From: Nematopogon swammerdamellus | Lineage: Eukaryota; Arthropoda; Insecta; Lepidoptera; Adelidae | Reading direction: 5' to 3' | Length of the DNA: 64,000 nt | NCBI GenBank assembly: GCA_946902875.1 | Contig: OX336343.1 | Coordinates: 8,297,754 to 8,361,753 of the forward strand | Shown: piece by piece, positions 42,664-55,259 of the stretch | Layout: the number at the start of each line of letters is the position of its first letter | Position numbering within the stretch: position 1 is the stretch's first letter | Notes under the pieces: model-generated | Database searches by the model: none | What the model was told of the DNA's origin: nothing | What the model saw: the letters and a program-made list of their open reading frames with translations, nothing else | Made by a program: the position numbers and the translations under genes

Positions 42664-43977
42664 CATTCTATCAACAAAGTACCGGGAATTATTAAATCAA
42701 ACATTCAATTTTCGTTTAATCATCAATATTTATTTTATCACCTTCAAAATAGTCCCCATTCGATGCAACACACATGCGCCAGCGTTTTTTCCAGTCTTCG
42801 TCCACTTTTCGAGTCTCCCGTGTAGCCTTCAATGCCTACCACGAATTTTGTTTTATGGACTCTATCGACTCAAAACGGGTACCACGGAGTGGCAATTTTA
42901 GTTTTGGGAACAAAAAGAAGTCTGCCGGGGCCAAATCTCGTGAATATGGTTGTTGATCAATGGTATTTGTTGCGTTTTTGGCCTTAAATTCGGTCAGAAT
43001 TGCTGCTCTATGCGACGGTGCATTATCGTCGTGGAAAATCCACTAATTGTTGAACCATATTTCTGGACGTTTATGACGGATTTTCTCACGTAAACGTTTC
43101 ATTACGGCCAAATAGCATTCTTTATTGACCGTTTGTCCTTCTGGAACGAATTCACGATGGACCAAACCACGAATATAAAAGAAAACGATGAGCATCACCT
43201 TCACTTTTGACCGACTTTGTCGTGGTTTTTTCGGTTTTGACTCGTTTTTTGTTCTCCATTCTGATGCCTGTTGACTTGTTTGCATATCAAATTCATAGAC
43301 CCATATCTCATCACCAGTTATGATGCGTTGTATGAATGTGGGATCAGAATTGACGCGATCCAGCATGTCCAATGAAGCTTGCTTACGATACTGTTTTTGC
43401 AGAAAATTCTGCTCTTTTGGAACGAGCCGAGCAGCGACGCGTCTCATGCTCAATTCATCCACCAAAATCTAACGGACGGACTCGTGAGATACCTTAAGGT
43501 CGTGTGCTATCTCTCTTAAGCTGGAATGGTGATTATTGAGCACAATTTCCTTTACTTTTTCGACATTTTCGTCTGTTGAAGTGGTCGAAGGTCGTCCGGA
43601 ACGAGGGTTGTCTTCGACGATCTCTCGGCCCTCCTTGAATACTTTGTACCACTCGTAGGCTCGTGTTTTGGATAAAACTGATTCACCATAAGCCTTTTCT
43701 AACATTTCTAGGGAGTCGACACACGAAAATCCGTTCGCAACACAAAATTTAAGGCAAACTCGTTGTTCAATAATTTGCTTCATTGCGAAAATCGTGACGC
43801 ACTATAGAGGTGTTTTAATTCAATTTGCCGTTATATTCAAATTATTTGACAGATCGCGCGCATTTTAGGCATAATAACTAAGGACAGTGCTACCAACTTT
43901 ATAAAATTTTAATATGTATTTAATCATTATCACATGATTTTTAAATCATAAATTCCCGGTACTTTTTGACAGAGCAG
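42664..43977 (-). mobile_element. mariner element, full length but inactive
   Basis: TIR cores (AAAGTACCGGGAATT at the left, its complement at the right) lie about 1.3 kb apart and TA dinucleotides flank both ends (42662-42663, 43978-43979). It encodes a mariner transposase on the minus strand. Confidence 0.93.
42716..43783 (-). pseudogene. mariner transposase with three in-frame TAG codons
   Basis: The minus-strand frame from ATG 43783 to TAA 42716 would be 355 codons, the family length. The paired N-terminal helix-turn-helix region, the GRPSTTSTDENVEKV linker, TGDEIWVYEFD, HDDNAPSHRA and SRDLAPADFFLF (D,D34D catalytic motif) are all recognisable. TAG codons interrupt it at 43469-43471, 43043-43045 and 42836-42838, all in the same frame with no frameshift. 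It cuts and pastes DNA when intact; this copy cannot make a full enzyme. Confidence 0.92.
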
Positions 43978-44460
43978 TAAATACAACCCTAAAGCCAAAA
44001 CTCGTTTAAAAAAATTATAAAATATATCAAAATTATTATAATATCATTATAATTCGATTATGGTTAGATTATTATAATATGAATGTTGATTCCATAGCTA
44101 TAATTGCAGCCATAGTCAATACCTACAAGACTTGTTAGAGCTTATTTAGTACACATAAGTACCATGGACGACTGTACTACATAGACCATAGTAAGTACTA
44201 ATAGTGCTTAGTAAGTAGTGTCCGAGCGCTCTAACTTCTAAGACAAATGCAAATTGCGTGATCAATCGAGCGAGATTCCTTGTCGGTTCGCGGTGCAAAT
44301 TTCTTGAAAAAAAAACTTATAACAAAAATATGTTAAAATTCACCATGAACATTTTATTTTTAGAACTTCGCATGCCAACGACATCGCAACCCAACAACTT
44401 GAATTTGTAAAGTCGGAGAAAACTCTACTAAAGAGCAATGTTGAGAGTTGAGACTCGCAC

Positions 44461-44889
44461 TTGGCCGTTTTTTTTTTTTTTAGATTTAATACCTCGAACA
44501 ACGCGTGTGACAGATAGCCGGACGGACGGACAGACACCTGACCGATTTAATAAGTCCCTGCCAGCGTCGCTGATAAAAAAAACCGGCCAAGTGCGAGTCG
44601 AACTCGCGCACTGACGGTTCCGTATCGCCATGTCATGGTCAGCGCCACTCACGCCGTCTATAGCGTGTTTTATGAAATGCTTCATATTAGTTAAAACTCA
44701 TGATTAGTTAAAATGCTTCATACTGTTTTCGGTAGATGGCTCGCATACACTTTTTAATTTCTTTTATGGGGACCCCGTGAATTTTTTGCTTTTCTTAAGT
44801 TTATTATCGGCCATTAACACATATTCTGTGATAATTTCAACGGGCTACCTACGAGAGTCGGACAGACAGACGGCGTAGGCTTAGTAATA
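44461..44889. repeat. GGCCAAGTGCGAGTCG-type repeat, left part
   Basis: AACCGGCCAAGTGCGAGTCG, GTCAGCGCCACTCACGCCGT, ATTTTCAACGGGCTACC-type segments and GACGGCGTAGGCTTAGTAAT. The remainder of the repeat (AGGGTCCCGACGACTG...GGAACCCTAA) continues at 50042-50070; the LINE lies between them. 59127-59505 is an uninterrupted relative in reverse. Confidence 0.8.
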
Positions 44890-46113
44890 TTGGGGGGGTA
44901 GAGCTGTTCGCGTCCGTGACACCTTAAGGTCCTTAAGTCACACGTGCCTCCTGGGTGGTGCCAAATGAACAGCAATTAGCGTGTGGGAGATCTTCGGATC
45001 GGCTGGGTTCGCCACCACACCCCGGGGGAAACATTACACCGCCATAACAGTTCGCTGTGTTCCGGTGTACTTCCCGGGGACCCAGTAGCAGGTGGGGTTG
45101 GCTATGGTGAGGAGTAGGTCAGTGGTCCCGACGCGGATTCGCTGTTCAGAGGTGTTGCATCGACACGGTTGCCAGGGAGACCCGGTTAAACGGTTATTCC
45201 GCTGGCCGCCCGCCGGATAGTACAAGGGCCCAATCGCGTCTAACCAACGCGAGAGGCTGCCCCGGTCAGCCGGCGCATAATCCCGGAGTGGTCCGTCGTG
45301 CCGGATGGTGACCGGTGTAAGGGTCCCGGCGGCCACTTCCGGGGGGGACCGGGGGCCCTTCCGTCTTCCGTGTCGGCGCACCACCAACCTGAACAGTAAG
45401 CGTTGAAGCTAGGGTCCACGCTTTGCCCGTGAATCACCACGGCCACCCTTCACGCTTTTTTTCCCCCCCTCACAACAATCATGACAGCACAACAAAGAAT
45501 AAGTAAGGTTAAATCAGCGGTGCACATCCCTACAACCCTCTTTAGCGTCGATTCGACCAACGTGCGGGGGTTGCACTCAAATTTGAATGCCGTCCACCAC
45601 CATCTAGAAACGAAAAAACCGGCCTTGCTTTTTCTGACGGAGACGCAAATATCTTGCCCTGCCGACACCTCTTACCTGCATTACCCCGGCTACACTCTGG
45701 AAGAAGCCTTCCGCTCGCGAGCCGGGGTTTGCCTGTTCGTCAGGGCGGATATTTGCTGTCGTCGCCTGCGCTGTCTTGAGGACCCCGAACTCTCAGTACT
45801 TTGGGTCCATGTGGATCTGGGGAGAGTCTCGCGGGTGTACGCCTGTCTCTACAGGTCGCACTACGGAGATGCTGGGACAGCTCGGTTATTTGAGTACCTG
45901 AGTGGAGCGGCAGACAAAGTCCAAGAGCGGTTCCCCACCGCGGACTTGGTTCTTCTTGGAGATTTCAATGCCCATCACGAGGCATGGCTAGGCTCCAAGA
46001 GAACTGACAGAACTGACTTTGCGGGGAGAGCCGCCTACGACTTCGCCCTGACGCATGATCTGTCTCAACTGGTGGACCAACCCACCAGACTACCAGATAT
46101 AGACGGTCATGAA

Positions 46114-47624
46114 CAGTGGCGGCTGGTGACCTATGGGACTGGGTGTGCGGCGCACAGCACGCACACCCAGTCCCATAGGTACCTAGCGCACGATGTGCGT
46201 TAACTTACTCGTAGTACTAAACCCAAACGTGAATCTAATGGATACCGAGACGTGATTTTTTATTTTATTTACATGTCTGAGTTAATTGCCCAAATTATGT
46301 ACGACCGAAGGGAAGCACTGACGTGGCACCAAGTTCATCCGGTGTTATGGGCTGACATCACGGATGTTGTAGGTGATGTAGCCAACCGTGCCAGTATCCA
46401 TAAAAAAAAATAAAAAAATGTAAAAGTATTCTCACTCAACAGATACATATAGTTAAAAGACAAAATAAGGTAAGGATAAAAGTGATAAAATTATTAAAAT
46501 ATATGTAATAAAAATGTACTCACTTTTAGATTGAAATATGTAGGTATGGTGTTTTGAAGAACACGTCAGCGAATTTATGAAAAATATGAAGAAATCAGTC
46601 ACATACACACAAACACACTACAGTTTGATTGGGTAGGTAGGTCTAATATTGTTCTATTTATAATGTAAGTCTATTCGTCGGGTTTTATCTTGCGCAAATA
46701 TTTCTATCACTTTTTTGTCACGCACTAGAAACACAACCAGAGTCCTAATTGCTCGAAGAACCGAAGCGACACTTCACTGCGCAGTGGCCGGCCACTGGGC
46801 CGCGGCCGCCGGGGCGCCGCCGCGCGCGAGGCGTGGCCGGCGCCCGCGCCCGCCGGCCAGCCTTGCCGCGCCGGGCAATGAAGAAAACTTCACAATGTAC
46901 TGTTAACTGACGAAAAGTCGTTCAAACTGCTAAAAAACTTATTTGCAAAACATCCCGGCGCGGCAAAGATATATTACGTTCAATATTTCATCTATATTAC
47001 GTACAATATTTCATCTAAGCGGCGCCGCGGCGCGGAGCGGCCATTATCGGTCGACGCGACGACGACGGGCCTCGCCCCGAACTGAGAGAGATGGCGCGGC
47101 GCGACGAGACGCAGAGTTTAGATCGCTCCCTCCGCGCCCGCGCCCCCCGCCCGCGCGTGCCTGCGGTCGGGTTTACGATCTCGGCTTACATCGGCTCATC
47201 GTCGGCTGGCTCGGTCGCGACGTGTCGCACGCGCGTCTATCCACAATATACTGTCCTTCTTTTTCCGTCGTGTGTCACACGCAGAATGCATCCTTGTTCC
47301 ACACATAATCGTATGAAGAGTGTTTTGTTTCACACGGCGGGGCATCGGAGTTTAAAATTTTTTCATAGTAACACGTTCGCGGTGTTTTGTGATGCACACG
47401 GCGGCGAGCTCGGCGGCGATACGTAGTAAGTAGTACGTATTACGTACAGCAAAATCGTGCCTTGTTGTCTAGGAAATAGGAACGAATTCAGTTTGATATT
47501 TTTACTTCGATCGGCGAGATTCATGGAGAATGTTTAATATTTTAATTTATTTATTTCTTTCGGGTGAAGGCGCTGTTTGGTGGTAGTGCGGCGCACGAAC
47601 GCACTTAAGGGCCAGCCGCCACTG
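46114..47624. mobile_element. non-autonomous hAT-type DNA transposon in the LINE ORF
   Basis: TIRs CAGTGGCGGCTGG at both ends, and target duplication GTCATGAA (46106-46113, 47625-47632); 8 bp is characteristic of hAT. There is no transposase ORF. The interior holds a 21-bp-arm hairpin (46129-46180), a SINE-A 3' end (46296-46413) and a strongly GC-rich block (about 46780-47110). Confidence 0.92.
46296..46413 (+). mobile_element. SINE-A 3' end nested in the hAT
   Basis: GACCGAAGGGAAGCACTGAC through GGTGATGTAGCCAACCGTG and an A-rich tail. Confidence 0.8.
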
Positions 47625-50074
47625 GTCATGAACCCTCGTTGCTGGATCTTCTGCTGACGACGAACCCCACTGGATATAAGGTCGCAGTGAGAGCCCCGCT
47701 GGGTTCTTCTGATCATTGTTTAGTGGGGTCCACGGTGCCATCTTCGCCTCCTCAGTCCCGTACTGGAGGAACGCGTCGAATTTGGCACTACGCGTCGGCA
47801 GATTGGGATGGGATGCGAGAGCACTTCGCATCCTACCCTTGGAGAGAGATCTGCTTCAGTTCGGACGATCCGTCGGATTGCGCTAATACCGTTGCCGAAG
47901 TGGTCCTAGGGGCAATGGAAATGTTTATTCCCAGCGCCTCTGTCCACCTCGGTGGTAAATGCCAACCGTGGTACAGCCGCGACTGTGCTGTTGCTGTCGC
48001 AGCTAAATGCGCAGCTTATCGTGCATGGTCGCGTGCTCGTGCCGGACGTGACCCAAATGTACCCGAACTGAAGAAGAAATACAACCACCTCTCCAGATCC
48101 TGCAAAAGGGTTATTGCCAGGGCCAAATTTGACCACATCGGCAGAATCGGCGATAGACTGAACGAGCATCCAACTGGGAGCCGTGAGTTCTGGTCTCTCG
48201 CCAAATCTGTCGAGTCGAATTTCTGCCGCTCCTCTCTTCCACCTCTGCAGTGTCCTGGAGGCTCACTTGCTCACTCCGCAAAGGAGAAAGCCGACTTACT
48301 GGTATCTCTCTTTGCGGGGAACTCTAACCTGGACGATGGAGGTGCCACTCCCCCATCCATACCTAGGTGTGAGAACTCCATGCCGGAAGTGCAGTTCCGA
48401 CAACGAACTGTACGGGCGGAGCTTCTCTCCCTAGACGTCAGGAAAGCGAGTGGGCCGGACAGGATTCCTGCATTGGTGTTAAAAAGGTGTGCTCCCGAGT
48501 TGGCTCCAGTGCTGACGCGCCTATTCCGTCTCTCCTACTCTAATGGTCGTGTGCCGGCGGCCTGGAAATCTGCGTTTGTGCAAGCGGTCCCCAAAAAGGG
48601 TGACCGCTCAAACCCGTCAAACTACCGACCTATAGCGATTACCTCCCTTCTCTGTAAGGTGATGGAGCGCATCATCAATGCGCAGCTCATGAAGTACCTA
48701 GAGACAAATGACCTCATCAGCGATCGGCAATACGGCTTCCGGCCAAAACGATCTGCTGGTGATCTCCTAGCGTACGTCACTCACCTTTGGGGGGAATCGC
48801 TTGAAGGTCATGGCGAATCCTTGGCAATTGGCCTTGATATTGCCAAGGCATTTGACCGGGTTTGGCACAAGTCGCTCTTGGGCAAATTGCCGGCTTACGG
48901 ACTTCCTTCTGGCCTGTGTGACTGGGTCGCCGACTTCCTACATGGGCGTAGCATTCAGGTCCTAGTGGACGGTTGCTCGTCGGACGCCATGTCAGTGAAC
49001 GCCGGCGTACCACAAGGATCTGTGTTGTCACCCACGCTGTTTCTTCTGCACATCAATGATATGCTGTCTCTGGGCAACATACATTGTTATGCAGATGACA
49101 GTACGGCACACGGATCCTACACCAGTCACCCTTCAGCCAGTCGGGATGTTGTGGATGAGAAGAGACGAAGACTTGTGTCTGAGCTCGAACATACACTCGG
49201 TTCTATTTCCGAATGGGGCCGTAGTAATTTGGTCGAGTTCAACGCTTCCAAGACACAAGTTAGCGCGTTCAGTGCGAAGAGAGTGGCGTTCACACCGGCT
49301 CCTTCATTCCAAGGCACGTCGCTCAAATTAAGCAAACACCTCGGGGTCCTCGGAGTCGAACTGTCGCACGACTTGAACTTTCGTCGCCACATCGAGGGGA
49401 AGGCCAAGCTGGCTTCTAAAAAGCTGGGCGTACTCAATAAGGTGCGACGGTACTTCACGGCGGACCAAAAGCTGCTGCTGTATAAATCGCAGATCAGGTC
49501 TTGCTTGGAGTACTGCTCGCACCTGTGGGATGGCTCTGCCAAATACCAGCTTGCGCCTCTGGACTCGATCCAGCGTCGAGCCGTGCGACTAGTGGGTGAC
49601 CCCGAAGTGTCCCGTGATCTGGAACCACTGCAACACCGTAGGGATGTCGGCTCCCTAAGTGTGTTCTATCGCTTATTCCATGGGGAGTGCTCGGAGGAGC
49701 TGTTTAACGCGATCCCGCCGTCCCCTTTCCACCTCCGCACCACGCGCACTGGGCAGGGATTGCATCCATATACGCTGGACTTACCGCGCATGCGTACCAA
49801 TCGATTCTGCAGATCTTTCCTGTACAGAACCGGTAAACTCTGGAACGCTCTCCCTGCTCATATATTTCCCCCCAAGTACAGTCTCGGGTCCTTCAAGAGG
49901 GGCGTGAATGGGCACCTGTCAGGCCGGCATGGCATTCGCAACCCCCGAATACGACCGAATGTCCATGGGCGCCGTTAGACACCTTATGGGTGCCTCGGCG
50001 CCATATGTCGAGCTAACAATAAAAAAAAAAAAAAAATAATAGGGTCCCGACGACTGATACGGAACCCTAAAAAT

Positions 50075-51300
50075 TTAGTAGTATCTACTGATTCTCTTCA
50101 ATCTTTAGCAGGCAGGGCACCTCACGAACTTCTTTGGAAAATAGTACTCGTAATTTATGCAAAAAATCGGTATTGTGCACATAAATAAATGCATGAGTTA
50201 GTACAATTAGCATAATATTAATTTTCTTTCTACTAATAGCCACAACTTCACTATTATATCTAGTCGTTATTCATAGTACTAACAATGGATCTTACCGATC
50301 ACGGCAGCGGGAAAACCATGACATGTGAATATATCTGTTTTCAATGACCTAGTTGATAAACACAAACCTTCTGAACCTTGAACGGACCCAGCACGCGATT
50401 AGTATAAACGCGAAATCTAGGCTTAGCTATAAATCTAAGATATAAATCTAGGTATCTACCTAGATTGTTAGGCTGAAGCTCAGAATGGAATATGTATATA
50501 ATTTTAAAGATAATTCTAGATGTATGTATTTATGTATTTATTATTTATTGTACACCATTTTTCGATAAAATAAGGTACAAAAAGGTCGGCTGAATGCAGA
50601 TCTGCATTATGTTAGAGCAAACATAATGAGAGCAAATAGAGCAAATAATTCTAGATCGGTTGTTCTGTTGAACTATTGTTGGTAAGTCATTCTCAATAAT
50701 TGCTAATGATATCAATTATTGCATAGCGACGAGGCGGCGGCATGTTGGAAAAGAAACATACATACACTCGAAAAATACGAATATATTTACCTACATTATG
50801 TCTGTCTTGCCTACAAATAACCTAAATGCCACGGTTATGATCTTATCTTCATTATCACTTAAAATCGAAAAATTTAAAACATTTAAAACCCTGTCTTACT
50901 CACTAGCTTGCCCAATATTAAGAATGCCAAAGTACCATTTCTGAAAAATTTTCACTGCTTCAGACAATGCTCGCTCGGTCAGAACTAAACAGTATTTTTT
51001 TAAATATTATTTTTGCAATGTCCAATATTATAAAAGACAAAATCTGTCTGCCTGGCTGTCGAAATCGAATGATTTATAATTTGGTCGTGTCGGCTACACT
51101 GAACTGGACAGAAAACCCAAGTCTTGTAAATTTAGTTCAGAAATCTTGGCCCAAATCTGAAAATTCCGCTAACGGAGTAACGGGCAATGAATAATAGTTA
51201 CATATACTTATAGTTTTAAAATGTTTATAGTAATGAGTAAAAGTCTATATTATTGCGTATATAGGACAAAAATAAAAGGAAATATAATTATTATAATTAA
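50075..51300. other. no recognised gene
   Basis: AT-rich DNA. A SINE-A scrap (TGTCGGCTACACTGAACTGG) sits at about 51085, within a short ORF of unknown nature. Confidence 0.4.
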
Positions 51301-51304
51301 TATA

Positions 51305-51740
51305 ATTAATAGAGACCTGACGGCATGACCCTACTGCCGTGGAGCCGGGGGAGGGCTCTAGTGTGGGACGCCACATGCGTGGACACCCTGGCCCCCAGTC
51401 ATGTTCCCGTTACCTCCATGTCGGCGGGGCCGCGGCAAACAAGGCTGCCGCCCCGCCAAGACGAGATTGTACAGCTCGCTGCGTGACCGCTTTGAGTTTC
51501 AACCTTTCGCCGTGGAGACTTTGGGACCATGGTCGTCTGAAACCAAGGTTTTCTCGGAGAAGCTGGGAAAGCTTCTCGCGGAGAGGACTGGTGACCGTCG
51601 TTCCAAAGCCTTCCTTAAACGGCGGATTAGTATTGAGATTCAGAGGGGTAACGCGGCGAGCGTACTGGGTACACTTGGCGTCGTCGGCAGAGACGGAGCT
51701 TCGGCGGACTTTTCAGAAATTAATTTTTTGTAGGTTTTCT
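51305..51740 (+). pseudogene. retroelement RPD...WDAT domain fragment, best-preserved copy
   Basis: Starts [40 protein letters not shown], then shifts frame after a deletion; resumes FEFQPFAVETLGPWSSETK, FSEKLGKLLAERTGD and RGNAASVLGTLG. The spacing R-P-D ... W-D-x-T resembles a PD-(D/E)XK nuclease core such as that following some LINE RTs (inference). It is not inside a Helitron, is followed by AT-rich DNA with AATAAATG at about 51841, and has no RT core. Confidence 0.65.
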
Positions 51741-52562
51741 GGATATTAATTTTAGATTAGTTTTAGTTTTAGTGTATTAGTGTATAGCTGTATTTTGTAG
51801 GTTGTTGTGTATTGTGTATATTTTCATGTCTTCGTTCTAATAAATGTATAATCAATTACTTGCATATAATCTCCCTTCGGCCGCCTACGTAACCAGAGTT
51901 TCGTAACTGGTTTCGTACGAGGCCTATAGTTAGAAATTCCAAATATTATTTACTTACACTGAACATTGATTTAAAACCTACGTAAACATTATCTTTTCTT
52001 GCAGTAAATTTGCATGAAATTAGGTTCACCGCGTGGAGCCGGTGCTTAAAAATAATAGCCCCACTGCATATCTCCCCGTGCATGTCGTAAAAGGCGACTA
52101 CGGGATAAGGACAATATACAAATAAGACCCCGCTTTTGGGTTTTTCGCTACGATCTCGAAAACGGTGTCCCGTAGAGAAAAATTGTCTTGAAACCGAATG
52201 AAAGCTCATAAAATCCTCTACAATTTTTATACTATACACTTTATTCAAATTCCCCGTTTTCGAGCTACACGCTCAGGAAAAGTGAAAATTTTGGAAAAAA
52301 TTATTTTTACCTCATAATATTTCATTTCTAAACTATTCAGTTCAGTTCAGTTAAGTTCATTTATTAATCTTTCTTAGGTACTAATAGTACACTTGATTTC
52401 GTCAGTTGATTAATATATAAATCTAATCTCACGTACATTTATTATTAGGAGCACTGGCCATGACGGCGAAATTTGGTTTTAAAACAAATTATATTATTAT
52501 TATTCACAAGAACAACATACTTAGCCTAACAAATGTACTTAGCTTCAATAGAATTGTCAAAA

Positions 52563-54729
52563 TAAAAAAAAAAGTTTTAAAAAACATAAAACCGACTTCC
52601 TAAAAAAAGTAAAACTAAAAAACTATTTAAAATAAAAATATAAAAACCGCCTTCAAAAATATATGAAATAAAAACCTAAAAAAAAAAACGAACCCTAGAG
52701 TGGAAGGCGGTGCTAAAAAGGCTACACAAATCACAAAGGATATTATCATCCGCTCATGTTTTCTTTCATGCATCATTTTTGCTTGCTTTAGCACCGCCTT
52801 CAACTCTAGGGTTCGTTTTTTTTTTAGGTTTTTATTTCATATATTTTTGAAGGCGGTTTTTATATTTTTATTTTAAATAGTTTTTTAGTTTTACTTTTTT
52901 TAGGAAGTCGGTTTTATGTTTTTTAAAACTTTTTTTTTATTTCACAGTTTTTTTTAGTAATTTTTTGCTATTAATGTACTCGGCGGAATCGCTCGGCCTT
53001 CGGCCTCGCGATTCCGCCTCGCTTTCCAATCCGATCTTGACCCAATTAAAATAGGACCACGTCAGCTTCGATAGCTCAGTGGTGCAGACAGTCAACTGTC
53101 GCTATTGAATTTTAAGCAACGCTGGGTGCGGTCAGTACTTAGATGGGTGACCGCTGACCGTTGGAGGCTGACCAAGGTTCGGATTCCTCGTAAAACTGTA
53201 AGTCCCTTCCCTCGTAATCTTACTTGGTGGTAGGGTTTAACCTTCCCGGGTTGGTACCACCGCACTGAATTAAACGTCGGTCGAAACGGCTATGTAAATA
53301 GTTTGTGTTTTCCGACCAGTTCAGTGTAGTCAGCACGATCAAAGGGGGAAGCACTGACATGGCACTGGTGTTATGGGCTGACATCACGGACGTTGTAGGT
53401 GATGTTGCAGAACTTAGTAGAATGGACAGACATAAACGTGTTACGGAAGCCTACTTTTATTATAAAATAACCGTCGGAGGACCTTGGTTGAAAATTGTAA
53501 AATTTAGTAGAACGGATAGACATGCATATGTTACGGAACCCTACATTCATTTTGCAGAACTTAGTAGAATGGACAGACATAAACGTGTTACGGAACCCTA
53601 CTTAACAGTTGCACTCCGGGAGTGCCGGCAGATCCCGTGCCACTCTAACTTAACCCTTAACGCAATGACTTAAGGTTTCATTTTAAAAATGACGCTGACG
53701 CGATGTCGCGAGTTATACATTTTTACCCACCTAAAAAAGTGCCAAGAGCCGCTAAAGAAGTTTTCACTTCAAAAACCTCAGGGTTATCCCCTTTCAAATA
53801 AAAAAAAAAGAATTTTCAAAATCGGCCCACAATTGACGGAGTAATCGCGTAACAAACATCCAAAAAAAGAAAACATACCGTCGAATTGAGAATCTTTTAG
53901 GTCTAAAGTAAATTTCTCGTGAAGACAAATGCAACGAGCCCAAACACGATGGGTTTATCATGTGTAGTTTAGGAGTTCCTATGGCCACCTTCTGTCTCCA
54001 TCATCAAACCAGCTCGATGGTACTCGGTACAGTAGGTACTGGCCAGGTACCATAATAAATTAAGCGCCGGTCGGAAAAGATAAAAAATTTCAAATTTAGA
54101 ATATTCATGAAACAAGGGTCCGAATATGTATCACTAGTATATCGATTCATGTATTTCAACAGGACAGAGAAAATTTCAAAATATTAGGTATTTAATACTT
54201 TTTAGTTTTTTTTTTTTTTGTTTTTTTTGGAAATCGGTTTAATATTTTTTAAAACAGTTTTTATTTCATTCTTTTTAGTAATATTACATAAAAAAGAATA
54301 ATCGAAATCGAATAATCGAAATCGATTGAAGTGGTACAGAATTATTCGCCATATGTGTCAGACTGCAAATTGCTGAATAAGTCCACATCACAAATGTTTT
54401 GCTGAAGGTAACCACACACCATACTAATTTATCAAACTGAAAATTGCCGAAAACGACCACATCACAAGTTTTGCTGAAGGTAACCACACACCATAGTATT
54501 ATGCTGATTTTTCGAAAACCACTGAACCAATTTCGATAAAATTGAAATGGGACCACCTCGGAAGTATGACCTAACTAACAAAAAAAGAATTTTCTAAATC
54601 GGCCCTCAATTGACGGAGAAATCGTGTTACAAACATACAAAAAAATAAAAAAAATAAAAAAAAAAATAAAAAAAAAAAAAAACATACAGACGAATTGAGA
54701 ACCTCCTCCTTTTTTGGAAGTCGGTTAAA
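52563..54729 (+). mobile_element. 2.2 kb palindrome-bearing repeat, copy 2
   Basis: Nearly base-for-base the same as 2133-4307, including the fold-back (52564-52938), the truncated SINE-A (53061-53408), the three GAACTTAGTAGAATGG units, the minus-strand ORF (54284-54556) and the end GGAAGTCGGTTAAAAA. Differences are mainly lengths of A/T runs plus single bases. Confidence 0.85.
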
Positions 54730-55259
54730 AATACAAGAACTGTCCAGACAAAGATCAGTGTTATAAAATTAATATCATCAAAAGAATTGTCATAAAATAA
54801 AAAATAAAAATAAATAAATTAATAAGAATACAATTAAAGTAATAAAAAATAGATTACATTGTCAAATTTGTCAAAAACATTAGCATCAAAGAATTGTCAA
54901 AATAATAAAAAAGTTTACATTAATCAATACTAAATTATTTCAGTGTAATTTGTTAAATAATCTACGGTTAAATATAAGTTAGTTATAATATTCTTCTACT
55001 GTGTAGCATTCTTTTTTCATAAGAGAATAAGTAAGTAATTCACCTGAGAAAGATATTAGAATATAAGTTGTAGAGAATTGAATTCCCTTTAAGAATATAT
55101 ATACATATGCTAATTTATCTCCAACCAGTCAGCCAGATTTTTTATAAAATTTCATCATTTAAATTTTGCCCGGCCGAGGAAAAACCAAACAATAGTACTG
55201 TCCACCCAAGAGATTCAGCAGCGTAGATTTGAACACATCCTGTTCTTACATTCATTTAC

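Larger units (their letters stand above)
45481..49978 (+). pseudogene. LINE endonuclease/reverse transcriptase ORF interrupted by insertion
   Basis: Two parts, 45481-46113 and 47633-49978, are in the same frame and together make 993 codons. Part one is an APE-type endonuclease: NVRGLHSNLN, LTETQIS (catalytic Glu), LLGDFNAHH near residue 158. The SDHCLV motif at about residue 235 falls after the insertion. Part two carries the RT: NYRPIAITSLLCKVMERIIN, GFRPKRSAGD, LDIAKAFDRVWH, GVPQGSVLSP and CYADDST near residue 696, then the usual C-terminal RT-distal segment. No other stop was noted. As it stands translation ends inside the hAT. ATG 45481 is the first good start, though an upstream start is possible. 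Confidence 0.9.
44890..50036 (+). mobile_element. Jockey/CR1-like LINE split by a hAT element
   Basis: Flanked by TAATA (44885-44889 and 50037-50041) inside a repeat whose two halves match on either side. It starts TTGGGGGGG and ends AATAAAAAAAA. About 590 bases precede the long ORF; no ORF1 (gag-like) was recognised. Removing the hAT (1511 bp plus one 8-bp duplication) leaves one open endonuclease-RT frame. Truncated relatives: 17140, 23940, 38126, 60528. Confidence 0.9.

Noticed and set aside
45034..45446. Minus-strand ORFs in the LINE 5' region
   Set aside because: They oppose the LINE coding strand, and similar open frames arise from GC-rich antisense sequence.
46715..47426. Several overlapping Arg/Ala/Pro-rich ORFs in the GC-rich block
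   Set aside because: They are by-products of high GC content inside the hAT; all frames are open and none has domain features.
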